Source: an uncultured Lachnospiraceae bacterium (GTDB taxonomy: Bacteria > Bacillota > Clostridia > Lachnospirales > Lachnospiraceae). Taken from it: 64,000 nt of DNA. Where the stretch lies: NCBI GenBank assembly GCA_910588825.1, contig CAJURF010000008.1:1-64000 (forward strand). Direction: 5' to 3'. The notes beneath the pieces were generated by a model. It had not been told where the DNA came from. It did not search any database and saw only the letters and a program-made list of their open reading frames with translations. Made by a program: the position numbers and the translations under genes. Below are positions 49,715 through 58,471 of this stretch, one piece after another (position 1 is the first letter of the stretch; each line of letters starts with the position of its first letter).

Positions 49715-50371
49715 ATGTCTAAATTCTTTGGAAATGATACTTTATTCGGCCGTTTTTTTGGTCAGGCAGGAAATGTGATAACAATGAATCTTCTATTCCT
49801 TGTTTGCAGTCTTCCAATCGTAACATTGGGAACTGCCTATACATCTATGTATTATGCCCTGATGCGCAGCCTTCGATACGGAGATACTTCACTGATTCGT
49901 GATTTTTTTCACAGTTTTCGGCAGAATTTCAGACAATCTGCCCTGTCATGGCTGGCAGTTGTGGTACTTGCAGTGGTTTTTTCAGCGGATATCGGTATGT
50001 TTGGTCCCGGAGGCATATACCCGTTTATGCCCTTTTACTATCTGTTTCTTGTGCTTATAATAATAGCCGCAATCACATTCATGTTTGTATTTCCTGTGAT
50101 TGCGGCATTTGAAAATACGCTTAAAAATTTGTGGATACAGTCTTTCTTTCTGGCTGCCAGGAATCTTCCCTCAGCCCTGGCCATCCTGATTTTGAATGTT
50201 GTTCCGCTGTATGTCTCGTTGACTACCCCGGTTCCTCAGTTCTTTGGCATGGCATTGTTTTTCTGGATTGTGGGCGGGTTTGGTTTTATTGCATGGGTGA
50301 ATACGTTTCTCTTTTACCGCATATTCAAACCTCACCTTCCAGAAGAACCTGCTGAAGAGAACCTGGCCTGA
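49715..50371 (+). CDS. YesL-like (DUF624) membrane protein
   Basis: The 218-residue protein has about five membrane segments and the family start FGRFFGQAGNVITMNLLFLV, CSLPIVTLGTAYTSMYYALM. DUF624/YesL proteins are regularly encoded with sugar ABC transporters of the YesOPQ/LplABC type, and their role is unknown. Here it diverges from the binding protein gene and converges on the AraC regulator gene, whose stop is 8 bp away. AGGAGG precedes the ATG. Confidence 0.88.
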   Translation: MSKFFGNDTLFGRFFGQAGNVITMNLLFLVCSLPIVTLGTAYTSMYYALMRSLRYGDTSLIRDFFHSFRQNFRQSALSWLAVVVLAVVFSADIGMFGPGGIYPFMPFYYLFLVLIIIAAITFMFVFPVIAAFENTLKNLWIQSFFLAARNLPSALAILILNVVPLYVSLTTPVPQFFGMALFFWIVGGFGFIAWVNTFLFYRIFKPHLPEEPAEENLA

Positions 50372-50379
50372 CCCGGCTG

Positions 50380-51300
50380 TCACAGCGGATACTGGCGGAT
50401 GTATTCTTCTTTGACTTCCACCAGTTCCAGCTGGAGCTCTCTGTAAGCGCTGGGACTCATATGAAATTTGTGCTTAAATGTTTTGGAGAAAGACAGGGAA
50501 TCGGTGTAGCCTACACTGATTCCCACACTGCGCACTGGTTCGTTGGTGTCCTTTAACAGCTGCGCGGCTTTCTCCATGCGGAAATTCATGAGAAAACTCT
50601 GGGGGGACATATTCATCTCCCGTTTAAACAGACTGGTCAAATATCCCCGGCTGATACCGATGGTATTGGCTATCTCCGAAATTTTCAGCTTTTCTGCATA
50701 TGAACTCATAATGATATCCACCGCCATTTTCACATACACCTTATCCGGATACTCCGGGTCCCTGTCGTCAATCCGGCTCTGGCTGCCTTCCAGCAGCAGC
50801 GCAATGACAGCATACAGATAGCTTGCCCGTTTCATCTCATCCACTATGGTGGGCTGTCTGGCCGAAAAAATCTTCTCAATCCCTCCGCTGACTGTGTACA
50901 TATTTACAATAGATACCACCAGACTGTCTCTGGAAAAACCAATATGATGCACAATCCGTTCCGCATCAAAACCGTGGAATCCAATCCACAGATACTCCCA
51001 GGGTTCCTGTTCATCGGCCTGGTAAACGGTCTCCTCATCCGGGTAAATGGCAAACACCTGTCCGGCAGATATCTGGTAAGTTGTTTCTCTGGCCTGCAGA
51101 CTTCCCTTTCCCCGCAGGATAATATGCAGCACATAATTTTCTCTCACATAAGGGCCGAATTTGTGTCCAGGGTCACACTGCTCTCTCCCGCAGTAATCCA
51201 GTACCAGCGGGCTGGTGATATGCATATTGTTGATCTGCTGTAGATCCTCCAGACATTTTTGAGTTACATTTTCTGTGTAACCGACTGTTTTTTTCTCCAC
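50380..51300 (-). CDS. AraC-family transcriptional regulator
   Basis: The 306-residue protein has an N-terminal cupin-like sugar-sensing domain (LHIILRGKGSLQARETTYQI, AGQVFAIYPDEETVYQA) and a C-terminal pair of helix-turn-helices (LKISEIANTIGISRGYLTSL, EPVRSVGISVGYTDSLSFSK). The likely start is GTG 51298-51300. It lies 41 bp downstream of the alpha-galactosidase gene, so the two may be cotranscribed, and it is the obvious candidate activator of the alpha-galactoside locus. Confidence 0.93.
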   Translation of the reverse strand: MEKKTVGYTENVTQKCLEDLQQINNMHITSPLVLDYCGREQCDPGHKFGPYVRENYVLHIILRGKGSLQARETTYQISAGQVFAIYPDEETVYQADEQEPWEYLWIGFHGFDAERIVHHIGFSRDSLVVSIVNMYTVSGGIEKIFSARQPTIVDEMKRASYLYAVIALLLEGSQSRIDDRDPEYPDKVYVKMAVDIIMSSYAEKLKISEIANTIGISRGYLTSLFKREMNMSPQSFLMNFRMEKAAQLLKDTNEPVRSVGISVGYTDSLSFSKTFKHKFHMSPSAYRELQLELVEVKEEYIRQYPL

Positions 51301-51341
51301 AATTTTCCACGCGCCTTTCGTATGCTGTGACTTCTGCGTCT

Positions 51342-53573
51342 CTATTGGTTATCCCCGCTGTGCAGGATAAATAATCTTGCATCAAAATCTCCGCCTTTTT
51401 GGGGACGCTGGAACTCATCCAGTGCAGTGTCCGATGTGAGGAGTCCTATCTGCATCAGCTCATCTCCATAATGAGACGCCCTGCTCCCATCCAGAGTGTA
51501 ACTAAAATCTGGAGACAGGCCCTTCAAACGAAGCCTGGAAAAAGGTGCATTTGCCATATTTAATGTGCGGTACCATCCCACAATGGCATCCTTTTTGTCT
51601 TCACTGACAACCATCCATGCAGTAAGATTCCCCTCAAAAGGATTCTCCAGTCTGTAGAAGGTTCCATACTGCAGAAGATTTCTATATTTTTTCACAAAAA
51701 CGATCTGCTTTTTAACATCCTCTATTTCCTGTGCGCTTAGTTTATTCAAATCCAGTTCATAGCCAAACGTTCCAAAGCAGGCCACATCTGCCCTGGTCTG
51801 CAGCGGTGTCACCCGCCCCAGCTGATGATTGGGCACAGCAGACACATGTGCGCCGATACTTCTCAGAGGATAACAGTAAGAAGTTCCGTACTGTATCTTC
51901 ATCCGCTCAGCAGCATCGGAATCGTCGCTTGTCCAGCACTGAGGCGCATAGTGCAGCATACCCGGGTCAAAACGTCCGCCGCCGCTGGCACAGGACTCAA
52001 AGAGCACATGGGGAAATTCGCTGGTAAGCCGTTCATACAAGCTGTAAACGCCCAGAATATACCTGTGGAACACCTCTCCCTGCCGGTCTGCCGGAAGCTT
52101 GGAAGAATAGCACTCTGTAATGCTTCTGTTCATATCCCATTTGATGTAGGAAATCTTTGCTTCCCGGAGAAGCTTGGCAATCATCTGGTGGATATAGTCT
52201 ACTACTTCAGGTCTGGAGTAATCCAGAACCCACTGATGCCGTGCCTTGGATGCAGGATAGCCCGGTGTGGAAATAATCCAGTCCGGATGTTCCCGGTACA
52301 AATCGGAATCCTCATTGACCATCTCCGGCTCAATCCATAGTCCGAACATCATGCCCATATCTTCCACCCGCTGAGCCAGACCGGTGATTCCATCTGGGAG
52401 TACATCCCGGTTCACTACCCAGTCGCCCAGACCTGCATTGTCACTTCTGCGGGCGCCAAACCAGCCGTCGTCCAATACAAACAGCTCTACACCGCACTCT
52501 TTTGCCTTGGCGGCAATCTCCAGGAGACGCTCCTCATTAAAATCGAAATAAGTGGCTTCCCAGTTGTTCAGCAGAATGGGGGACGGGCGGTCCCTCCAGG
52601 TTCCCCTGGCCAGACGTTTACCATACAGCTGGTGGAATTCCTGGCTCAGCTTATTCAGTCCGCTGTCCGAATATACAATCACTGCCTCCGGTGTCTGAAA
52701 CTGGGCGCCGGGCTCCAGTTTCCAGTCAAATCCGCCGGGATGTATACCCATGAGGACTCTGGTCACCTGCTGTGCATCCACTTCTGCCTGTGCCAGGAAA
52801 TTTCCGCTGTAGATTAAGCTGAAGCCCAAAGCCTCTCCCTGAAACTCATCGGTGCGGGGCCGCTTCAAAACCATAAAAGGATTGTGTTCATGGGATGAGT
52901 TTCCTCTTCTGCTGCCCACAGACTGAATCCCCGGTTCCAGATGTCTGGTTTTCAAGTGGAATTCTCTCCCCCAGCATCCGGAGGAATGAACCATATCATA
53001 GCCGCTGTCCGGCAGATCCAGGCACAGACTCATAGCTGACAGCAGATGAAGATTCTGGCTGCCCTCATTGATGAGCCGTACACTACGGGCAATACAGCTT
53101 CTGTCCCGGAAAATGGTATAGCTGAGTTTCACAGTCAGGCCGCAGACAGAATCTTTTAAAGTGATTTCCAGCGTTTCCGCCTCACTGTCATCCTCAGTGT
53201 AGACAGCCGGAAGCCCCTGAAGTTTCGGTTTGCCCTTCATAATCTGATGGCTTTCATATTTGGCGTCCGTCAGGCGGCTGCCATTTTCATGGAGAACTTC
53301 CAAAGCCGGCTGTCTGAAATCCGTAGTGCCGTACACCCCGTATTCCTGCTTGGTATTTGCCAGAGTAAAAAGCGGCTGGCTGTCATTCTCCACATAGGCG
53401 GTCATAGAACGGAGGATTGTCTCTGACAAATATGAGTAATCCTCCCTCAAATGTATACGCCCGCCAAAATACAGCTGCCCCATATGCCCGTTGGGCAGCA
53501 CTTCCATAATATAACTCACAGAATCATTGTAGAGATGGAATGTTTTTGATTTCTCGATAAATTGTATTCCCAT
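51342..53573 (-). CDS. Alpha-galactosidase (GH36)
   Basis: The 743-residue enzyme removes terminal alpha-galactose from raffinose-type sugars or melibiose. GH36 layout: N-terminal beta-supersandwich, a TIM barrel with VELFVLDDGWFGARRSD and LWIEPEMVNEDSDLY, nucleophile Asp480 in YIKWDMNRSITE, acid/base Asp550 or Asp551 in CWTSDDSDAAERMKIQYG, and a C-terminal beta-domain. There is no signal peptide, so sugars are imported first, presumably by the nearby ABC system. AGGAGG lies 8 nt before the ATG. It is 36 bp after lysA, and I see no clear promoter in that gap. Confidence 0.95.
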   Translation of the reverse strand: MGIQFIEKSKTFHLYNDSVSYIMEVLPNGHMGQLYFGGRIHLREDYSYLSETILRSMTAYVENDSQPLFTLANTKQEYGVYGTTDFRQPALEVLHENGSRLTDAKYESHQIMKGKPKLQGLPAVYTEDDSEAETLEITLKDSVCGLTVKLSYTIFRDRSCIARSVRLINEGSQNLHLLSAMSLCLDLPDSGYDMVHSSGCWGREFHLKTRHLEPGIQSVGSRRGNSSHEHNPFMVLKRPRTDEFQGEALGFSLIYSGNFLAQAEVDAQQVTRVLMGIHPGGFDWKLEPGAQFQTPEAVIVYSDSGLNKLSQEFHQLYGKRLARGTWRDRPSPILLNNWEATYFDFNEERLLEIAAKAKECGVELFVLDDGWFGARRSDNAGLGDWVVNRDVLPDGITGLAQRVEDMGMMFGLWIEPEMVNEDSDLYREHPDWIISTPGYPASKARHQWVLDYSRPEVVDYIHQMIAKLLREAKISYIKWDMNRSITECYSSKLPADRQGEVFHRYILGVYSLYERLTSEFPHVLFESCASGGGRFDPGMLHYAPQCWTSDDSDAAERMKIQYGTSYCYPLRSIGAHVSAVPNHQLGRVTPLQTRADVACFGTFGYELDLNKLSAQEIEDVKKQIVFVKKYRNLLQYGTFYRLENPFEGNLTAWMVVSEDKKDAIVGWYRTLNMANAPFSRLRLKGLSPDFSYTLDGSRASHYGDELMQIGLLTSDTALDEFQRPQKGGDFDARLFILHSGDNQ

Positions 53574-53609
53574 TTTACAGACCTCCTATTTATGATATAG
53601 CCGATACCA

Positions 53610-54890
53610 TTATTTGCAGTCCTGTGTTAATGTTTCGTAGACAGGAAAACAGTCAAACGTTGCAAAATAGTCTTTTGGTGTCTCTGCCCGCCGGATCAGC
53701 TCATGAGAGCCGTCTTCATGCAGAAGGATTTCAGAAGAACGAAGCTTGCCATTGTAGTTATATCCCATGGAAAAGCCGTGGGCACCTGTGTCATGGATAA
53801 ACAGATAATCTCCTACGGAAATCTCAGGCAGCTGCCGGTCAATGGCGAACTTATCATTATTTTCACACAGAGAGCCTGTCACGTCGTAAGTTTTTGTGCA
53901 CGGTGCCTGTTCCCTGCCCAGAACCGTGATATGGTGGTACGCTCCGTACATGGCTGGACGCATAAGATTCACCGCGCAGGCATCGCATCCGATATATTCC
54001 TTATGTGTGTGCTTTTCATGGACAGCCTGAGTCACCAGCGCCCCGAACGGCCCTGTCATATAACGGCCCAGTTCTGTGTAGATTGCCACATCCCCCATTC
54101 CCGCAGGTTCCAGAACATCTTCATATACCTGGCGGACGCCTTCCCCGATGGCATATATGTCATTCGGCTCCTGGTCTGGATGATAGGGAATACCAATGCC
54201 GCCGGAAAGATTAATAAAGGTAATATGGCACCCAGTCTCTTTTTGCAGCTTCACTGCAATCTCAAACAAAATTTTTGCCAGCATGGGGTAATACTCGTTG
54301 GTAACTGTATTGCTGGCCAGGAAAGCGTGAATGCCAAATTCTTCCGCCCCTTTGCTTTTTAAAATGCGAAAAGCGTCAAATAACTGCTCTGTGGTCATAC
54401 CATATTTGGCATCCCCGGGATTGTCCATGATATCATTGCTGATTTTAAAAAGTCCGCCGGGGTTGTAGCGGCAGCTGATAGTCTTGGGAATGGTCCCGAT
54501 GGTCTTTTCCAAAAAATCAATATGTGTAATATCATCCAGATTAATGATCCCCTGCTCCTGGTAAGCATATTCATACTCCTCGGCAGGTGTCACATTTGAG
54601 GAAAACATAATATCCCCCGGCCCGCATCCCACTGCCTTGGCAATCATCAGCTCTGTGAGGGAAGAACAGTCGCAGCCGCAGCCCCAGTCTTTGAGCAGAC
54701 GGACAATATATGGATTCGGGTTGGCTTTTACCGCAAAGTATTCTCTAAATCCGGGATTCCATGCAAAAGCTTTCTTTAATGCCTCCACATTCCTGCGGAT
54801 TCCCCGTTCGTCATAAATATGAAAAGGAGTTGGGTATTCTTTCACAATTTCCAAGATTTTTTCCAGAGATACAAAAGGTGTTTTCAGCAT
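53610..54890 (-). CDS. lysA: Diaminopimelate decarboxylase
   Basis: PLP enzyme converting meso-diaminopimelate to lysine. It has 426 residues with the PLP lysine in REYFAVKANPNPYIVRLL, the glycine loop NLSGGIGIPYHPD, ELGRYMTGPFGAL, and the cross-subunit Cys in TGSLCENNDKFA. This is the form (LysA-like group) in which the usual HIGS-type motif is replaced by GIHAF. Arginine/ornithine decarboxylases of the same fold are less likely. It follows pyk by 35 bp. Confidence 0.9.
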   Translation of the reverse strand: MLKTPFVSLEKILEIVKEYPTPFHIYDERGIRRNVEALKKAFAWNPGFREYFAVKANPNPYIVRLLKDWGCGCDCSSLTELMIAKAVGCGPGDIMFSSNVTPAEEYEYAYQEQGIINLDDITHIDFLEKTIGTIPKTISCRYNPGGLFKISNDIMDNPGDAKYGMTTEQLFDAFRILKSKGAEEFGIHAFLASNTVTNEYYPMLAKILFEIAVKLQKETGCHITFINLSGGIGIPYHPDQEPNDIYAIGEGVRQVYEDVLEPAGMGDVAIYTELGRYMTGPFGALVTQAVHEKHTHKEYIGCDACAVNLMRPAMYGAYHHITVLGREQAPCTKTYDVTGSLCENNDKFAIDRQLPEISVGDYLFIHDTGAHGFSMGYNYNGKLRSSEILLHEDGSHELIRRAETPKDYFATFDCFPVYETLTQDCK

Positions 54891-54925
54891 AAGTCCTCTC
54901 TCCTTCGTTCTATTGTATTAAAGTA

Positions 54926-56380
54926 TTAAGCATAATTGCCAGGGTCTATCTCCACAATCTGCAGCATATTGGTGGCTGCTCCCTCTCCTGTGGTGGCATT
55001 GGTGGCCGGGTCTCCGGCAGTGAACACCAGCATGTCCCCGGGCTTTACAAATCCCTTATCCAGCACCGTCCTTGCCGCGTCCTGTATAATGTGTTCTGTG
55101 GTGCTGTGTTCATACCCCTTCAGAGGAGTAATGCCCCAGTAAAGCTGAAGTTTATGGCGTACCACATCGTTGGGCGTAACGGCATAGATGGGGACTTTCG
55201 GCCGGAAACTGGAAATCAGACGAGCCGTCTTCCCCAGAACGGTAGGTGTTACGATGGCGTCTGCCTGGAGTTTCTGCACACACAGAACAGCGGCATAACC
55301 TACAGCACTGGACACAGACTCTTTGGAATCCATCCTGCGGTGTTCCGTAAATTTTTTATAATCCAGGTGCTTTTCTGTGCTCTCTGCAATTTCCACCATC
55401 ATTTTCAGGGCTTCCAGGGGATATTTTCCAGCTGCAGTCTCACCGGACAGCATGGTGGCATCCGTACCGTCATAAATAGCATTTGCCACATCGGTTACTT
55501 CCGCCCGGGTGGGCCTGGGATTGCGCATCATGGAATCCAGCATCTGTGTGGCAGTAATCACAGGAACATACTGCTGATTGCATTTGCTGATAATCGTCTT
55601 CTGGATATGAGGAACTTTATGGGCGGGTATTTCTACCCCCATATCTCCTCTGGCTATCATAATGCCGTCAGATTCCTGAATAATATCATCAATGTTATCA
55701 ATTCCCTCCGCATTTTCAATCTTGGCGATAATGCCGATTTGGCTCCCGCCATTTTCGTCCAGCAGACTGCGGATTTCCTGAATGACTTCTTTATTCCGCA
55801 CGAAAGATGCGGCGATAAAATCAACCCCCTGGCGGACACCGAATAAAATGTCGTCTCTGTCTTTTTCAGTAATCCCCGGAAGGTTTACTTTCACGTTGGG
55901 AACATTGACGCCTTTTCTTTCCCCCAGTTCCCCGCCGTTTAACACCCGGCATGAGATCTCGGAAGGAGTGGTGGAAATCACTTCCAGCTCCATCAGACCG
56001 TCATCAATCAAAATCCGGGAGCCTGCTTTCACATCCTTGGGCAGTCCGGGGTAAGAAATCTGTACTTTCTCCTGGTCTCCTTCCACTTCCTCGGTTGTCA
56101 GAAGAAACGTCTGCCCGGCTGTCAGCTGTACCTTTCTGCCATCTTTTAATGTACCGGTCCGAATCTCCGGCCCCTTGGTGTCCAGCAGCAGTGCGATAGG
56201 CTTACCACACTCTTCCCGGACACTTTTTACTCTGTCCATGCGTTCCTTTTGCTCTTCATGGGTTCCGTGGGAAAAGTTAAAGCGGGCCACATCCATACCG
56301 ATGTCCGCCAGTGCCTTCAACACTTCCCGATCCTGGGAAGCCGGTCCCACAGTGCAGATAATCTTTGTACTTCTCATCAT
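54926..56380 (-). CDS. pyk: Pyruvate kinase
   Basis: Final ATP-forming step of glycolysis. The protein has 484 residues: RSTKIICTVGPASQD, DVARFNFSHGTHEEQ, LLDTKGPEIRTG, IIAKIENAEGIDNIDDI with the catalytic Lys, and TATQMLDSMMRNPRPTRAEV. It has the standard length without the extra PEP-utiliser domain of the Bacillus enzyme. Two adjacent ATGs are possible starts; AGGAGG is 4 nt from the first and 7 nt from the second. It lies 8 bp after the rhomboid-like gene. Confidence 0.97.
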   Translation of the reverse strand: MMRSTKIICTVGPASQDREVLKALADIGMDVARFNFSHGTHEEQKERMDRVKSVREECGKPIALLLDTKGPEIRTGTLKDGRKVQLTAGQTFLLTTEEVEGDQEKVQISYPGLPKDVKAGSRILIDDGLMELEVISTTPSEISCRVLNGGELGERKGVNVPNVKVNLPGITEKDRDDILFGVRQGVDFIAASFVRNKEVIQEIRSLLDENGGSQIGIIAKIENAEGIDNIDDIIQESDGIMIARGDMGVEIPAHKVPHIQKTIISKCNQQYVPVITATQMLDSMMRNPRPTRAEVTDVANAIYDGTDATMLSGETAAGKYPLEALKMMVEIAESTEKHLDYKKFTEHRRMDSKESVSSAVGYAAVLCVQKLQADAIVTPTVLGKTARLISSFRPKVPIYAVTPNDVVRHKLQLYWGITPLKGYEHSTTEHIIQDAARTVLDKGFVKPGDMLVFTAGDPATNATTGEGAATNMLQIVEIDPGNYA

Positions 56381-56388
56381 GTATCCTC

Positions 56389-57249
56389 CTATTTGACATG
56401 TGTATGACTAAACAAATGATTCTGACAATACTCATAATTTCCATTGCATTTGGAACAGAAACGAAATTCCAGGTCAGGATTATCCAGCTCCGTCTGTCCG
56501 CATACAGCACACTTGTGCTTGCTGACTGTCCCACTGCCTCTGCCCGGCGCCCGTCCGGGGTTGACCGCTTTCTGGAAATTCCTCCTGCGCTTCACTTCAC
56601 TGGGCTTATATCTGGCCACATTCCTGGTGGACAAAAAGAAAATGATAAAATTCAGCAGCGATGCCACCACCGGAATCACCATGGGCCAGGCTCCGTGGCG
56701 CAGATATGTGATGATATTATAAATAATCATGGCTCCGTACAAAATTCCCATCCATTTGATTTTCAATGGGAAAATAAACCAGAACAGCACTTCCATATCC
56801 GGATATGTGGCAGCAAAAGCCAGCAGTATTGAGGTACTAATATAATAGGTAGAAAATGCCATTCCCAGGTTCATCAGAGAATAAGCATCCCCGATCACAA
56901 AATACAGGATAAAAGCCCCGATAATGGTAAAAATCACACCGCTGAAAATGTACAAAGTATATCGGAAAGCCCCCCAGGTCCGCTCCAGAGTGGAACCAAT
57001 AGAGTAATAAAAATACAGCATAATAATGGTAAAAATATCCAGGCTTTCCGGCGGAATCAGAATCCAGGTAAGCACCCGCCACACCTGCCCCCGGAAAATC
57101 ATTCCCGGGTCCAGTGCCAGATAGCTGAGAATATCCGGCAGAAGCAGTTCCAGCACATATCCGGTCACATAACAGATAATGATATAAATGGTCAGATTAT
57201 GGATGCCATACCTGCCAAACTTCCGTTCAAAATTTGTAATTGGTCTCAT
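56389..57249 (-). CDS. Rhomboid-fold membrane protein lacking catalytic residues, with C-terminal zinc ribbon
   Basis: The 286-residue protein has six or so membrane segments. The L1-loop pattern GQVWRVLTWILIPP and the ERTWGAFRYTLYIFSG segment match the rhomboid fold. The catalytic GxSG serine motif of TM4 is absent (the region reads YSLMNLGMAFSTYYISTSIL), and there is no matching TM6 histidine. The C-terminus is a separate cytosolic module with Arg/Gly-rich linker and two CxxC pairs (HKCAVCG, FCSKCNG) plus Cys/His (EYCQNHLFSH), a likely zinc ribbon. Such inactive rhomboids may act as adaptors. It is part of the corA-to-lysA run. Function unknown. Confidence 0.8.
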   Translation of the reverse strand: MRPITNFERKFGRYGIHNLTIYIIICYVTGYVLELLLPDILSYLALDPGMIFRGQVWRVLTWILIPPESLDIFTIIMLYFYYSIGSTLERTWGAFRYTLYIFSGVIFTIIGAFILYFVIGDAYSLMNLGMAFSTYYISTSILLAFAATYPDMEVLFWFIFPLKIKWMGILYGAMIIYNIITYLRHGAWPMVIPVVASLLNFIIFFLSTRNVARYKPSEVKRRRNFQKAVNPGRAPGRGSGTVSKHKCAVCGQTELDNPDLEFRFCSKCNGNYEYCQNHLFSHTHVK

Positions 57250-57264
57250 AGATCTCCTTCATAA

Positions 57265-58206
57265 TCAAAACAATTTTTTCTTTGAAAAAATAATCGTCAC
57301 AATCAAACTGATTACCAGTGAAATGCAGATTACACAGAAAAACCCCCATTTACTGCCTGCAAAAGGCATTCCCTCCACATTTACATTCATACCGTAGGCG
57401 CTGAATATCATAGTGGGAATAGACATTACTATAGTTACCGTTGCCAAAAATTTCATGACAATATTCAGGTTATTGGATATAACAGAGGCAAACGCATCCA
57501 TCATGCCGCTTAAAATGCCGCTGTATATATTTGCCATCTCAATGGCCTGTTTATTCTCAATGATAACGTCTTCCAGCAGGTCCGTATCTTCTGGGTACTT
57601 TTTAATTTTCTCGATTTTCAAAAGTTTCTCCAGCACAATCTCATTGGACCGAAGGGAGGTGGTGAAATATACCAAAGATTTTTCCAGCTCCAGCAATTCG
57701 ATTAATTCCTGGTTCCTGGCAGATGCGTAAAGCTTTTCCTCTACCTGCTCGCTCTTTTTGTCAATGATGCGCAGATAATGCAGGTACATGGTAGCATTCC
57801 TGTGGAGGATCTGCAGGATAAAGCGGGTCTTCATATATGTGTAAAAACTCCGCACACGGCCTTCCATAAACCGGTTCAGTACTTGTGTGTCTTCCAGGCA
57901 GACAGTCAATATGGCAGATTCCGTTACAATAACCGCCAGGGGAATAGTTCCATACCAGTCCTTGTCATTGCGCTCCTCGATAATGGGAATATCCACCAGA
58001 ATCAAGGTATACTCATCTTCCACTTCGATACGGGAACGCTCTTCCTCATCCAGCGGCGCCCGCAGGTCATCGACTTCTATATGATATTTCTCCGCAATCT
58101 GGAAAATTTCTGTGGCTGTGGGATTGGTCATGGCTACCCAGCATCCGTCCACAGGTTCGTCGATTTGGCGGATCACTCCGTCTACTGTGCGGAAACATCT
58201 GATCAT
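57265..58206 (-). CDS. CorA-family magnesium/divalent cation transporter
   Basis: The 313-residue protein has a large cytosolic N-terminal domain with coiled-coil helices and two C-terminal membrane segments. The GMN signature (SAYGMNVN) sits between them, after PTMIFSAYG. It is the shorter CorA-like type common in Clostridia. ATGATCAGATGT-type start with GGAGG upstream on minus. It heads the minus run with the rhomboid-like gene, pyk and lysA, and diverges from aroC. Confidence 0.93.
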   Translation of the reverse strand: MIRCFRTVDGVIRQIDEPVDGCWVAMTNPTATEIFQIAEKYHIEVDDLRAPLDEEERSRIEVEDEYTLILVDIPIIEERNDKDWYGTIPLAVIVTESAILTVCLEDTQVLNRFMEGRVRSFYTYMKTRFILQILHRNATMYLHYLRIIDKKSEQVEEKLYASARNQELIELLELEKSLVYFTTSLRSNEIVLEKLLKIEKIKKYPEDTDLLEDVIIENKQAIEMANIYSGILSGMMDAFASVISNNLNIVMKFLATVTIVMSIPTMIFSAYGMNVNVEGMPFAGSKWGFFCVICISLVISLIVTIIFSKKKLF

Positions 58207-58257
58207 AATTATCCCTCCTCCCGCTGTGTTTTATTATGGGCTTGCGCCAATGTTACC

Positions 58258-58287
58258 ATTATAAGTTCAAAACCCCAATTTTGTCAA
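58258..58287 (-). promoter_or_regulatory. Promoter of corA
   Basis: On minus a perfect TTGACA (58282-58287) and perfect TATAAT (58258-58263) are 18 nt apart, about 50 nt from the start codon. Confidence 0.7.
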
Positions 58288-58382
58288 TTCATCCCATACG
58301 CCTTTACAAATTTTTTTCGTTATGGCTCGTATGATATACTATTAAGAAAAATTTGGGGCGCATTACGAAATGCCTCCCATCC

Positions 58383-58411
58383 TTTACAATTTTTTTTAAT
58401 TCCGCTATAAT
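58383..58411 (+). promoter_or_regulatory. Promoter of aroC
   Basis: TTTACA (58383-58388) and TATAAT (58406-58411) are 17 nt apart, 60 nt before the aroC ATG. An upstream near-copy of the -35 region (cctttacaaattttttt at 58301-58317) and an extended -10 TGATATACT at 58332-58340 suggest a possible second start site. Confidence 0.7.
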
Positions 58412-58471
58412 GAAGAAGCTGTGTGCAGTCATAAATGTCTATTTTTAAGCAAAGAAAGGAATTCTCAAACT

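Noticed and set aside
56365..56832. Plus-strand open frame of 155 codons opposite the rhomboid-like gene
   Set aside because: It lies wholly within well-supported minus-strand coding sequence and has no ribosome binding site or family resemblance.
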